Of a DNA stretch of 64,000 nucleotides, positions 29,657 to 42,000 are shown one piece after another. Made by a program: the position numbers and the translations under genes. Source of the stretch: Marsupella aquatica (lineage: Eukaryota; Marchantiophyta); the NCBI GenBank assembly GCA_973895155.1, contig OZ316891.1:30566001-30630000 (forward strand), written 5' to 3'. The stretch's first letter is position 1. Every line of letters begins with the position of its first letter. The notes beneath the pieces are model-generated. The model had not been told where the DNA came from, ran no database searches, and saw only the letters and a list, made by a program, of their open reading frames with translations.

Positions 29657-29956
29657 AGTGCCGGTTGAATGTCTTCCACATGCTGCTGGTTGAGCAGGTG
29701 TACTGCGTGAGCCAATTCGACAGTGGTGTCGGTTTCTGCCCTGGTTTAGGCCAGGGACGAAAGAGTAAACAATTCCTCTTTCCTCCCTTGCTGTGTTGTA
29801 AATTCTTTTGTATAGACGGAGGTTTTCCCATTGTAGGAGCTCTTGAGATTTCATGTACGCCTATGGAGAGAGTCAATTATTTGGTCTGGGAGTCATTAAA
29901 GGATATCACTTTCACTGTTCAATGTTTCGTGCTCACTTTAGTCAAAGCGTGTATGG

Positions 29957-30125
29957 GGTTTTGTTTCAATTGAACATCAAGTTTGATCACTCATCTGGAT
30001 CATTGTCCTACTCACGTTCATGACTCTTGTGTCAAGAGGGTTTTGTTTCAGTTGAGCATCAAGTTTGATCACCTATCTGGATCATTGTCCTACTCACGTT
30101 CACGACTCATCTTGACACAAGAGTT
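29957..30125. repeat. 82-bp tandem duplication downstream of FBPase
   Basis: A unit starting GGTTTTGTTTCA occurs at 29957 and 30039, with a few substitutions. Copy one ends in CTTGTGTCAAGAG; copy two ends with the reverse-oriented CTTGACACAAGAG, giving a small palindrome. It lies in or just after the FBPase 3' untranslated region. Confidence 0.85.
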
Positions 30126-31359
30126 TAGGGTTATACTATCTTTCAGTGTCTTTTAATGAACATCGCACTCAAAATTGTTGGTATCACCATAGAATGACAG
30201 GTTTGAAGCAAGCCTCAAATGAGCTTTACGTGCCTACCATCATTATAAATCAATTTCCTGAGAACCTTATTTGGAGGAGAAGTTTAGGTGAAAGTTGATA
30301 CTGTCCGCTGACTACTATTGCTTCCAATCTGAACCCTGTGAAAGTGTCCTGCCAATGTTCAAATGAGAAATAGCCCCACTGCAGGCACAGCGCAGGTGTC
30401 ATTGTTCCTAAATATCATATCCGATAGGCCGTGCATGGAGTAATGATACTTGCAGTCCTTACGTGAAGCAAAGCGTGTTTGGGACACACTAGAGGCAAAC
30501 TCACCTTCGCATTGGACACCTTTGAAGTCTTCAGGTTGCCCTCGGTACATCGTTCTTGCACTTTCTGCTCTTGTCCTGAAGCTTTGTTTCAAAGGTTATC
30601 GGAGCCCCATGTACTGGTGTCCTTATGCATATGCTCCACCTATAGACCACCTCTGCGTCTCTCATCATGACTATCTTTCCTTCGTGCAACTTGCAAGTTT
30701 GGTGTAAGCAGATCGAAGCCTCCGCAAAACTGTCCTTCCACGGTGTCTCTCGCTTTGACTGTTAATTGTTAGTGGCGCTGTTCAAATCCCGGCTTTTCTG
30801 GACACTCGGCAAGGGGGACTAAGGGCGCTGGAAGGTTACCAGTTACGTTGCCCGAGCATTCTTGGTCAAATGTTACTTTTTGTGCCATCTACAATATGTG
30901 GCCCTTATCCGCCAAAGACTCAAATATTGAGAACCTTTCGACTGGTGGAAATCTTATTTCTTGTGCCATCTGCATTTCCGCAAAAGACGCAGATATTGTG
31001 AACCTTTCGAGTTATGGAAATGTTTTCTTGCGCCACCACATGATTTTCCAGATGTGGACCCACTGATGTGCCTTTGATGATGTACACAGGTGAATCGTCC
31101 ACCCACGGACAAATCAGGGCTTTATATATGAACAAAAGCCCGCTTCATCAGACAACGAGCAAGGACAGGTACAGGGATCCAAGGGACCAAACTATCCAAA
31201 TACAACTCCATTGTCATAGGATGTCCAAGTCTACTAGTCTACTTCGTCAGACCAACGTTGGATGGCCCAACAATCTCTGAATGACATTGGCTTGTCCCTA
31301 GAAACGTGTCGAAGTGCACAGTGCAAAGTATCATTTGTACGCGTTGCGTAGGAACTGTT
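30126..31359. other. Intergenic, with a diverged direct repeat at 30868-31033
   Basis: Two copies of an approximately 70-80-bp segment containing TTGTGCCATCT and GAACCTTTCGA lie at about 30876-30955 and 30957-31033. No coding potential is recognised. The right end should contain the 3' untranslated region of the tRNase Z gene. Confidence 0.55.
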
Positions 31360-34300
31360 TCAAAAACCCTCCAGGAGTGGAGCAACTCGGCCCTTGAATG
31401 CTTCCGGTAGATTGTCTATAGCCCTTGTAATTTCCTGAGAACATGAGTGAGAGGTGACTCTTGCTTTAGGTCCACAATCGAATGGGCGCGTCGATGAAGG
31501 TTCAACTTACAACTCAGTATGCAATTGCAGATGATTTCAAGAGTTCTTACCTCTGCTTCATAGCGAGCCGAGAAGTGGATGAAGAGAATGTTCCGATTCT
31601 TGAATTTATCAGCAAGTGCAGCAACCTAGACAGATGCCCTTGACAATCAAACTCCAAATTCCTCTCGAGGAATCTCAGGAACCCTTGTTCAATGCAAGTT
31701 CTACACCACTTGCACACTACAATCTACTTCCCATCAACCTAGACATGCTTTTAGTCTAAATCTATGTCCCGTGGAGGAGTAAAGCAAAAGACAAAAGCAA
31801 AAGACACCATTGGCAACTGCAGCGTAAGGAACAGCAAGGCAATCTAAACAATTTGTTTCTACGAACTGGCCTTGCACAAACTCACAAATTGCCTGTGGGT
31901 GTTCTCATTGAGTAGCCCACAAACCTCAAAACAACTGTCAACGGAAAAAGTCGAACTGGATAAACAAGGTCTGTTGCCACAAGTTACCTCGGACAAATGA
32001 ACGTGGCCGTAATCCCGCGCATGCTCTACAGAGATTGCTTCGTTAACAAACGTTGCCTGGAGTACAGTAAGTGCTACTGTTAAGAGATTGTGCAATGCAG
32101 AGAAAATCTCATGTCAGGGTTTGGTCTACATCATGAACATTCCTAAATGTGAAAATAAGGAGCACAGGCTATATCAACATATCCTGTAATGGTAAAAATA
32201 CTATCATAGCTTTGAACTGCATATTGGTATCGTCCTGCTGCAGAAGATCCCAATATGCTTCAACAACAGCAAAAGGGAGAGCAATGCAAAGTTTGGGAGG
32301 TGAAGTATCAATGAAACGTGTGCACCGAGGCTGAAGGACACACCTCCATAATAAGCAACTTCGCCTCAAGGGCATCTTTGTTGGCTTCATCTACAATGAA
32401 ATCTGCTGTTGTATCACCAGTGAATGCCACTTCTGGAATCTTGATAGTGTCCACAATCTGTTGTCCATCAATATCCACAGGAGCCGTTCATCATCACGAA
32501 GGAATGTGAAATCAATTATGCCATTCAAAAACAAAAGTAAAGAACAAGATTGGTGGATGAATGTCTAACCTCCACACCAGCAAATTTTAAGCGTTTTATC
32601 TCAGGTCCAGGAAGATGCCGGTACTCCAGTTTCAACTTCTTCTTAACTGAGTATATAACATAGCCCTGCATTGACAGCAACAAATCACTCAGCACCTCCA
32701 GACACGAAAGTGTATAGAAAGCCAAACCAATGTGAAGAAATTACGATAGAATGTTCATGTGGACAGACAACAGGTTATCGTTGTCAATAGATCCAACTCC
32801 CACAAGAACAATAGATTTCATGCACCTGAAAACTTATCTTAAGCATATCGTATTCGGCGAAATGAGATGGTACAACATTTACCTGGCTGGGCACGCCATG
32901 ATATGTCCGAAAAGGCTTCACTATGTAGCCTTTTCCCATGTCATATTCCTCCCCGATCTGCAGGTAGAACCATTTCAATCAAAAGCTACAAGTAGTCGAC
33001 CCGTAAGTCATGTATACTTAATCGTGGCATCATTCACAGACTGATCATACTGGAGGGCTTGACATCTGTAATGGAAGTATTTACAAGGGTTGGTCTTGAA
33101 CAACCTAAGTAGCTTACTGAAGACAAATATTCGTTTGACCAAAACAGGATCAAATGAAGGCATTCCACGCTTGATATGCCCAACAGCGAGTGAATCCCTT
33201 TCAACAGCTCGCAATATATGTTCGTTCCCAACACTCGTCACAACTTGCAACTAAAGAGCGTACCTACATCCAGGCCAACAAGCTGTAGAGCAAGCTCGGA
33301 TCCATCCAGCTCCCTGTACACGTCGATCAACTTCTCAACGGTGGCTTTGATACATTTGGGGACAAAAACTGTGGGCGGCTTCATCCTGTACAATCCTCTG
33401 GTTGCCACATACATCGCGATACCACCCTGGCAACCCATCACCCTGTCAGTAACTTGCGGCCCCGTAAACAGGAACTGCCATTCTCTTCAAATCCCGGCAG
33501 GCGGTTCAAGATAATGAGAAACAGATTTCACAGTACTCCAGCAGAAACTTGTGAAACTGCTGCTTGGAACATACAGCACAGGCATAGCTCCATTTTACTC
33601 CATTGGGAAAATTCGGAGTCAGGACTAACGGTTGATTTCGTTGCCAACCAAAGCACTGGATAACAATCAGTGCCATGTGCAGAACAGGAACACAAGACAG
33701 GCGCAAGAGGGCTAGAAATTAAACAAATTCGTGGGCATCATCTCTTCATCCTGTGCAGTGACACCCTACATACAAAATGATATATCACAACGGAGCTCTT
33801 CAATGACTTCGTTAGAATTCTTCCCATGTTGTGATTTAGTCCGGCAATTAGAAATTCGATCCTCTCTGTCCACGAGAACCCCGACGCACAAGAGGCCAAG
33901 ACCAAAGAGAACCCTGCACTGGAAAGGCAGGGCAAGCATATGCTCGAGCGGATCACTACAGTAGTATTACATCTCGAGGTTTAAGGTTTAGACTGTCTTT
34001 CAGGTGGAAAGATCACTCACGATGTGATCCATGTGCGCATGTGAAATGAAGAGGAAGTCCTGCGAAATCGCTCGCTGCGGGCAACGACCAATATCAAACG
34101 CCCATCTCATTCCGGGAACCATAACGCACGTCTCTTGCCCGCCTATCGAAATCCCCTCAATCGAGAAACCCCCCAATTCGACCCGGGCAGCAGCCTTCCG
34201 ACCACCTCCAGCTCCCACCCGCTTCACCTCCTCCGCGGCCTCTATGTCCGCCATACTCACATTGTAAATCGGAATGCCTCTCCTCAGATCCGAGACTTCA

Positions 34301-34542
34301 TGAATGGGAGCCCTACTTCCTGCAGACGAGTCTGACGTCGTTTGCAACTCATCAGCGAATTTGTCCCTAATGCTCCTGACGACTACCACGTCCCTCCTGC
34401 CACGACCACGATTGGCTGCGGGCTGCACTGCGTCTAGTGGAATATGAAATTTGTTGCTGCAAGACTTCGCAGCTTGGGAGAGAGCACACAAGCTGTCGGA
34501 ATTGAGTGTCGGAAATAGACGGGCGGGCGCTACCGATAACAT
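31360..34542 (-). CDS. TRZ2: tRNase Z, short form (TRZ2-like, probably chloroplast)
   Basis: Metallo-beta-lactamase-fold endonuclease that cuts the 3' trailer from precursor tRNAs. Exons in transcript order: 34542-34021, 33426-33268, 32957-32883, 32665-32570, 32457-32344, 32056-31988, 31625-31551, 31434-31360 (TGA 31362-31360). All introns are phase 0, and the product is 394 aa. Landmarks are FAFDIGRCPQ-type WAFDIGRCPQRAISQDFLFI, the zinc motif SHAHMDHIGG, MYVATRGLYRMKPPT, VKPFRTYHGVPSQGYVIYSV, VAFTGDTTADFI (metal Asp), HARDYGHVHLSE and ILFIHFSARYEAEEI (His). Roughly 110 residues precede the catalytic core; they begin MLSVAPARLFPTLNSDSL, poor in acidic residues, consistent with an organelle transit peptide. 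The donor of exon 2 is GTAGGT, four bases before another GT; only the first gives the conserved LDIGEEY reading. Confidence 0.95.
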
Positions 34543-35369
34543 CGATTACCTCAGGGTACAGTGCTTCGATCAAGTGGCAAAACTGTTTGTCTATTCCAAT
34601 CTAGAATAAAGATGACTTCACATACCCCAAATCTTTCAATCTGGGCCTCTGTTTCTCGGCCTGACGACGCACCTCAATCCACTGGTGCTGTTCACGAGAC
34701 CCTCTGAGCAATCACGAAAGCCGCCACCACCGCAAAGATTTGGAAGGGAGTGGCAATGCTTCTTCAGCTGATGCTGCTGTTGTTGTCACCACCCCAGCTT
34801 TGGACGAGAGGAAACACAGACAAGGGAAGGTGAGCGGGCACTTCCCATCAAGATTTTGGTCTTCGCCTGCATTGGCAACCAAGGCATGTCGATTTTTCAT
34901 AGACCAGGAGGCGACAGAACATGGAAAGGTGGATCCAATATCCACCTCAAGAATATGAAATTCTCTGAGGGAGTTTGCCGGCCTTTGAAATGCGCAAGTG
35001 GAGCAAAGTTTGACAGTCACATATCCTGTCGTACAAACTCAGCAATTTTTTTTGCAGCGATCATGTCGATGGAAATCGAACTCGGGAAAAGCAACAGTAG
35101 ACAAGAACGGAGCTGATTTCACTTCAGATTGGAGGGGACAGAATGAGCCCTCATCAAAATCTGCATCCGAATAAGAGGTTGAATTTGAGTACTATGTCAA
35201 TTTCACTACTTACAACATGGTCACTCGTAATAGTGGCAGACACTTTTGTGACGGGGTCACCCTTTCCACAAACCCAATAGTAACTTAGTACCAACTTATA
35301 ATTGTGTATATAAACTCAAAGACAAAACTGACTGTTGAAAGTGACTACTATAGATTTTTTAATTTTTTT
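34543..35369. other. Upstream of TRZ2
   Basis: Should contain the tRNase Z promoter. Open frames at 34712-35020 (-) and 34856-35116 (+) overlap each other and show no family motif. Confidence 0.35.
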
Positions 35370-35459
35370 GTGTTATCTCTAAGATTTAGATGCCTCAACC
35401 AGGAACCGAAGTTTGTGTTATCTCTAAGAGTTAGATGCCTCAACCAGGAACCAAAGTTG
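35370..35459. repeat. 45-bp tandem duplication
   Basis: Two 45-bp units starting GTGTTATCTCTAAGA at 35370 and 35415 differ at only two positions. Because the unit is a multiple of three, a plus-strand open frame runs through both copies. It has no other sign of being a gene. Confidence 0.9.
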
Positions 35460-35635
35460 AGAGGGGAATTTGGTCCCAGGGTGACATTGGATCCATGGAG
35501 GGGATCCAAGAATTGGAGGTCAAGGTGTAGGCATCCTGATGGGTGGGGGACTGGCCGGAGGCTCTACACAAGACGCAAAATGAGAAAAATAGCTAAAACA
35601 TAGAAAATGTCAAAACTTTAAACAGGCATTGCCTT

Positions 35636-36010
35636 GCTAGCACTAGTCAAAACATAGTCATGTTTGGACTCATTTTGAAACACCCAATGAGCCTCATGCA
35701 AAACTGAGGTTCCCTAGTTGAGTTCAAGTTCATATCAAATAGAATCCTTTGAGAACTTTTAGTGCTTGAAATAAATAGGGAAGCTCACCCAACCAAAGGA
35801 TCAACCAAGAACTTGAGCGAAAACATGAAGGACCCGGATCTGAATGCAAAATTAAGAGGAAGGCTCAAGATATGGAAAGTACCAAAACCTAAAACTATCT
35901 TTTCTCCATTTGCACTAGTTCAAATATTGACATGTTTGGATTCATTTTGAAGCCCCATATGCCAAACCAAGGTTCCCTGGTTGAGTTCAAGTCTTTATCA
36001 AACAACGTCA
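35636..36010. repeat. Dispersed direct repeat of about 100 bp
   Basis: A segment with CATGTTTGGACTCATTTTGAA followed by GGTTCCCTAGTTGAGTTCAAG, at about 35657-35738, recurs with substitutions at about 35929-36000. This suggests copies of one mobile sequence or an old tandem duplication. Confidence 0.7.
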
Positions 36011-37489
36011 TCTCAAGGAATTTCAATGCCTGTGAAATGGCAAAACTAGGCAATCTAAGAAGAGTGTTGGTGAGATGGTCCTAAGAAGGAAGGGGTTCAC
36101 ACATTTTCTTTGCTTTTCTTCCTTTCGCACTTTGTGAGTCTCACATTTTCCCCTTCCCCACACTATGGAAGAGGTCCCCACACTTTCTCCCTTCTCTTTT
36201 TTCACTTGTGGGGTTCCCACCCTTGTTGTGCTCACTTTCAACAAGTGTACGGACATGTGCCGTATAGACATTCATTTTTCAACTAGCTCAAAATTATCTC
36301 TTTGGATGCTTGTTGGAAAGAGCTTGTCGAGATAAATCCAACAAGGTGTGACACGGCTGAAATAGAGCTAAGGTGACTAAGACATGGAATCATGTATTTT
36401 GAGGCGTACGGACATCTGTATGACAGGGGGAAGGAAGTCTCGGTTTTCCCAAAGGTGGAGGCAGCAACAGCAAAGGCGGGAATCCCTGTTTTGGGAGATT
36501 TAGGAGCCCCTTATGTTGTATGGACGAAGTAGAGGAAAATGGTGACCCACTTGCCCTAAAACTTGGACGACCTTATCTTGATCATTTGAAGTCTGTTTTG
36601 CAAACCGTTTTCGTGGTTGCAACCAGAAAGACCAAAGCTTTCCACATATTTTATAAGAAATTAACTTTGAGAAAATTTTGCTTTGTCAATTGGTGGGGCT
36701 TCCTCATTTTCTAAATTCATGATTGAGGTCAATGGACATGGTGGACCGTTTAGTTAGCTAGATAAGCTGAGTAGGTAGGAAATAGTGGACTCATGTGAGT
36801 CCTTGTTTAGCGGAGTGGCAGTGGGCATTGTCGATCGTCCTTAGGATAGGATGGGTTGGTGACACACGTGTGTGCCACATGTTTTAGGTAAGCTTTGAGA
36901 TGTAGAGGCTCCACCAGGGTGGTGGTGGCCACACCATTTGGTGTGTTTGGGTGTTTTTCAGTATTTAGTGGCAGCTCGGTAAGTTTAGGGGGGAACTAAG
37001 TCTAGTATTTGTTTGGAAAAGTTAGCACACAACAAGAGGAATAAGGGATTTGAGCCAGAGTAGTGAAGTGGATACGTATCACTTGTCCCAAAGAAGCACG
37101 AGTTGGACAAACGGCAAGAGGTTGGGTTGTCATTGCAATATGTTATGATTATTCACCAAAAGATATGAATTTGATTTAATTCTTGAAATTTTGTGTTTTG
37201 CTATCTCTCATGTTACAAATATGTTCATTCCTCGAGAATTTCTAAGAAACCCTTGTATAGATAGGGGACCATGTGAGTAAGGGGAGTCATGAAAGCATTC
37301 CACCAAAGACCATTGGAACTAAATGTGATGTAATCCACGGTACTTGATCAAAAGCAAAGAGACTAGTTAATAAACTTGATTAAAAAAATACATTTCCTGG
37401 AATGAAAAATGAACATAGATCTCCTACATGTGAAATAATCTGAATAACATCCCTCCACATTCTCATCATACCATAACAAATAATTTTAA
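36011..37489. other. Intergenic, nothing recognised
   Basis: AT-rich sequence with short open frames on both strands and no conserved protein motif, RNA gene or clear repeat. Confidence 0.4.
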
Positions 37490-37952
37490 TAATCAAACAT
37501 GTATTTTTGGTGTAAGTCAGTTGATAAGGTGACATAGGTGTGATTATGTTTAATAATAAAACATATGTATTTTTGGTGTAAGTCATTTGATAAGGAGATG
37601 ACATAGGTGTGATTATGTTTTGACATTGCTGCTGGAGAAACCTTTGTCTTGTTTGAGTGCAAAAGGAATCAATTACACCTATTTGAATTTTTAGACATAT
37701 CAACCACAACACAACTTGCCACAATTGATACTTGAAAACTCATTTGTTAAGCTTGTTCTAATATGTCAATCACAACACATCTGCACAACTTGCCACAATT
37801 GATACTTGAAAACTCATTTGTTAAGCTTGTTCTAATATGTCAATCACAACACATCTGAAGACGGTTGATATTGGAGAAGATTATGTAGGTAATATTTTTG
37901 TGTGAGGACTGTTGATATTGGAGAAGATTGTGTAGGTAATATTTTTGTGTGC
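37490..37952. repeat. Cluster of three successive tandem duplications
   Basis: Three independent duplicated units lie back to back. About 65 bp containing GTATTTTTGGTGTAAGTCA occurs at about 37500 and 37567. About 80 bp containing CAACTTGCCACAATTGATAC occurs at about 37708 and 37788. About 50 bp containing GTTGATATTGGAGAAGATT occurs at about 37864 and 37909. Copies are nearly identical within each pair. Confidence 0.85.
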
Positions 37953-39066
37953 ACTTGGCATGCAAACCTCAATGGGATACCAAGAGGGAGAAGGGGAGGA
38001 AGAGGAAGTCCCCAACGTACGCGTACACCAATACCAGAGCTAGACCAAGTGCCCACTTCAATCAGTACTTGAAGACGCGTTGCTGCTGAAAAGCGATTAC
38101 GACTTGTCAAAGAGAGTAGGTTGCCATTGGAGTAGGGAGAACAACTTGGAGTGCAACAAAGAAGTGGCTCAGTGTAACACGGCAATACATCTAGACAAAG
38201 AAACTGAAGCACACCAATTGCCTGGAGGGGAGCTCTTTGTGATTGTGCAATCTGAGCTTGTGAGGAGTCAAAGTCCTGAGCTCAGTGCACAACCACCAAT
38301 GACACACAGGTCCATTCTACTTCCTTTCCCACCAATGGCCCCTGCTCGACATACCCGGGCTCATTACATGCCCTTCAAAGGAAGGCCAAAGGATGATACA
38401 GACAGATGAATCAAGGAGTTTGAGGGAATGGGGAGTCTGCACACAAACTTACATTCCCGGAATGTGAGGGGAGAGCCAACTTCCAATAGAAGTGATGATA
38501 TGCTAGTGACCTTCACCTTCCATGCCTGTGAAAACTCCCAATTCTTTTTTTAGGCTAGCATTAAGCCTATTTCCAATTGGAGCCATACATAAGAAGCCAG
38601 TGACTTCAAAAATTGCTCTTATCCTTCAATCCGTCTCTGACATAGTTGGAGCCGTAAAACATATCAGCCTAATATCAACATCCCATCTTGGCTACACCCA
38701 ATTTCTTGCGCAAAAACATGCCGCCAGAGTAATCTGCAGGTCGACAAGGTTTGGCTCTTGATGCTCTGAGTCAGTTATATATCTGGATTGCAGTTCTCAA
38801 AATTTTGGCGTTGCTGTGTCATCTGGGTTGTCTTTAAGGTCCAGCTTACTCAGTTTCTAGCATCACAGATAATCAGACAAAAGAAGGCTGAGCACTGTCC
38901 TGATCTCCAAGTGGGCAAGGGGCAGAACGTTCCTTCGACTAGGTCAGGAATTGAAACGCAACATTGATCTGCGACATTGTCCTTCCATAAAAATATACTT
39001 GACTACTCGGGGCAACCAATCTGCACCAATGTTATCCGCAGCACCTCCAAAAGGTCATCTATAAGG
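37953..39066. other. Intergenic and 3' region of the SUMO protease gene
   Basis: A 109-codon plus frame at 38080-38409 and a 122-codon minus frame at 37844-38212 overlap and have no recognised domain. The part near 39000 should hold the 3' untranslated region of the gene that ends at 39067. Confidence 0.4.
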
Positions 39067-42000
39067 CTAAGCAGCAGAACATTGTTCCTCTTGTATGGGG
39101 AGGTCAACCACGAGAGGTATTCCACTCCGACCAGCATTCCCCAAATCTGAATCGCGGCTGTTTGATCGATTTAACATATTCACCTCTTCAGTATAATCGA
39201 CCAAACCTTCCGAAAAAGGTCTCATCCCGGCAACAAGATAATCACATGATACACAATCTGCAGAGGAATGCAACATTGAAGCCGTACGCAGTTGAGTTGA
39301 TTTTCTTGGATCATCACAATTAGGTTGAGAACGTGCCAACATTTCCACTTCAGTATCTAAAGGTTGTTCTTCAGTCTCCATCGGCAAACCCGGTGGAGTT
39401 GAGCCACCTGATGAATCAAAATTTGGCGTACATGCAGCTGGTACGTTGTATTCATGCACAGGCTCTGCAGCTAAACACTGCCCGGGAGAGGGAGAAGCTC
39501 TGATAACCTCCACATCCGAGTGATTGACTTGTTGGATATTCTGTACCGTGTTCTCTGATTCCTTATGTGCTACAGACAACCTCTGCAAATAGAAGAATAG
39601 CATGTTAAATGTGCCACTGCCACCACATGTAACGCTTCACCTAATCCATTTTAAATCAAAAGAGCATGACCGACTAGACCTGAATCACCATGTCATCAAG
39701 GCACAGATAATAAGCTGAGCAATACATTTTGACTCCAAGTTAGCAGGTATAACCTCCATTGTCTCGGCATTCTCCTTTGCTCTAGAGGCCTCTTCTTCAA
39801 AAAACCCCACTAGCAGTTGTTGCATTTCCCCTCTAAGACCCGAGGCTTGACTTGGTTTGAACCAATTTCGCCCAAACTGCATCAAAGGGGAAGAGACAGC
39901 AATATGAATGATTTGAAGATATGCTCACTAGGTCATCTGGTCAATCAACATTCTACAGAAGGAAGTTTACAACGCGATGAGAACAGATATGTAATGAGGC
40001 TTTCATATGTCTTCACCAAACATGCTATTAACCTTCCCCTTACCAGTCCCGCCTGTTCCACATCACTCAGTTTGAAGGAGGACGGTGCCTCTTTGAGAAA
40101 GCGCTCTATGTAGTGAAGAAGAAAGAGGCCACAATCAGATTCATTCTCTTGCTGAGGTACCTGAAAGCAACACTAATTCAGGTCACATGTCTACGATATC
40201 TAGTCTTCCATATTCTCAAGATCCAATTCGACAGCATTATCTGCAAAATGCAAGTGTATACAAAAAGAACAGCTCGCTTGGAGAGCATTACCAAAATCTT
40301 TTTCGCCAGAAAATCTTCGTTCTTAAGTTTCTCAAAGGAATCCCTAACCCCATCTTTATCTGCTTGGTGCTCCCATTCAGCAATCAAGTATCTGCAGATC
40401 TCCATATACCAAAATGATATAATAAGCTTATCACTAAACTTGCCTCAGGTATAAAACCTCATAGTACAGATACAGCAGGTTCAAGATGAGTGAACAGGAC
40501 CTCAACAACTAGTAGAGCCACGACCGGTGATGAAAACAGCGTTTGCAACTCTTTTATCACTTCTCCATGTACAAGACATGAGAGATTCAAGCCTCGCCAA
40601 AGTTTACATTCACTCCTCTGACTATGATTGTCCGCTATACAACGGGCTTATATTCTTGAAGCAAGGTTAGAATGAAGGTTCACACATAGAAGAAATCATG
40701 CACCATACTGGCCATTAGATCCAAGCTACATGAGTAAATTACGGGCACACGTAAACTCACGTGCGTAGCAACCTGAAGACATTATTGCTTTTGTGACCTG
40801 GACTCATTGAATCAAGATGCAGTATACATCTCTGGGAGCCAGTATCTTCACTGGTAGCTCCCGGATGACAGACAATTGCAAGGCTCCAATGCCACCTGAA
40901 AAGAATGTCAAGTGTCAAATGAAGAACTAGACAGAAAAGGATTGCAGTACATCCGATAACAGAAAGACCTGATCTTAGTGCTCACAGAAGGATTTAATCT
41001 TACTTGTCATGTATTGGAACAAACAGGTACTCCTTCTCGAAAATATTAGTGCCTTTTGTCCACTTTCTCAGTTTGGTTAAATCTGCCAGAGTCTTCTTGT
41101 TCTGATCCAACAGGAAATCTGTCAGTGCCCTTCAGAAAGTTTCCTCTACAAAAGAGTAGCCAAACTGACCTTCCAAATGACGGACTCCACATCTTCACAA
41201 ATAACAGCAAGCTAATTCTATGAAGGAAGCTTGCCAGAATGTGGGACATGGCAGACCAGAGTTAAGAAAGGCATCAAATCATTGACTGAGCAGCACCACA
41301 ACTACCTAATTTCCATTGTCTTGGCCACCTAAAAAAATTGAGATATAGACGCAAAGTCCATAACACAAGTAATTTCCTGGTCTATCCCTGCCTGATAATA
41401 ACCATGAGAGGAAAACGAAGGAAAGCTGAAGAGTGGCAGATGACCCACAAACGGAGAGCGACAGGGAAGTTGTTTGCACACACACACAGATGCCGGAAAC
41501 CTGAGATTCAGTTTAACAAATTACCACTTATCTAGAAACTGACCACAATGATTGTACTTGTTTATATGAACATAGGAACAGACCTGTCCACCCACAACGT
41601 CAGTAAGCTTCTTGTAAAAGAAACTGTTGAAGAAGTAAAATTTATTTTTGTCTTCTACAGTCAGAACTTCTGGCCTTTGAATGTACCTGGCCCAGCAAAT
41701 CACCACATAAGTCAAACAATTGCTGTTAACTGGCAAAGACAACACAAAAAAACACTTGGAAGAGAACAACTAAAGCAACCCCTACCAACAGGACAATCGG
41801 GAAAAACGAAATGACACAACCTGCCATCAGAATTAAATGGTCCACTGCCTGAACAAATCAACTGATTTCATCGTCAAGTGATACCCAACTGTTGCTAGGA
41901 CTACAAACTGCAACTTTACTAAAGTTCAACGAGCCAATAGAAGCCCAAGAAAAAGTGCTAAACTACTAAGATGTTGCCAAGAATATCAGCAACATCGGTA

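Noticed and set aside
30783-30806. GTTCAAATCCC resembling a tRNA B box
   Set aside because: No cloverleaf can be built around it.
33008-33250. 80-codon minus frame between tRNase Z exons
   Set aside because: It looked like extra tRNase Z sequence, but joining the exon ending at 33268 directly to the exon starting at 32957 gives the family reading LDIGEEYD, so this is intron.
38080-38409. 109-codon plus frame
   Set aside because: No recognisable family, overlapped by a minus frame of similar length, next to a duplication cluster.
40178-40291. Continuation of the ULP2 frame past KKIL
   Set aside because: Read-through of an intron; splicing at 40292 to 40160 gives the conserved PQQENESDCG block in phase.
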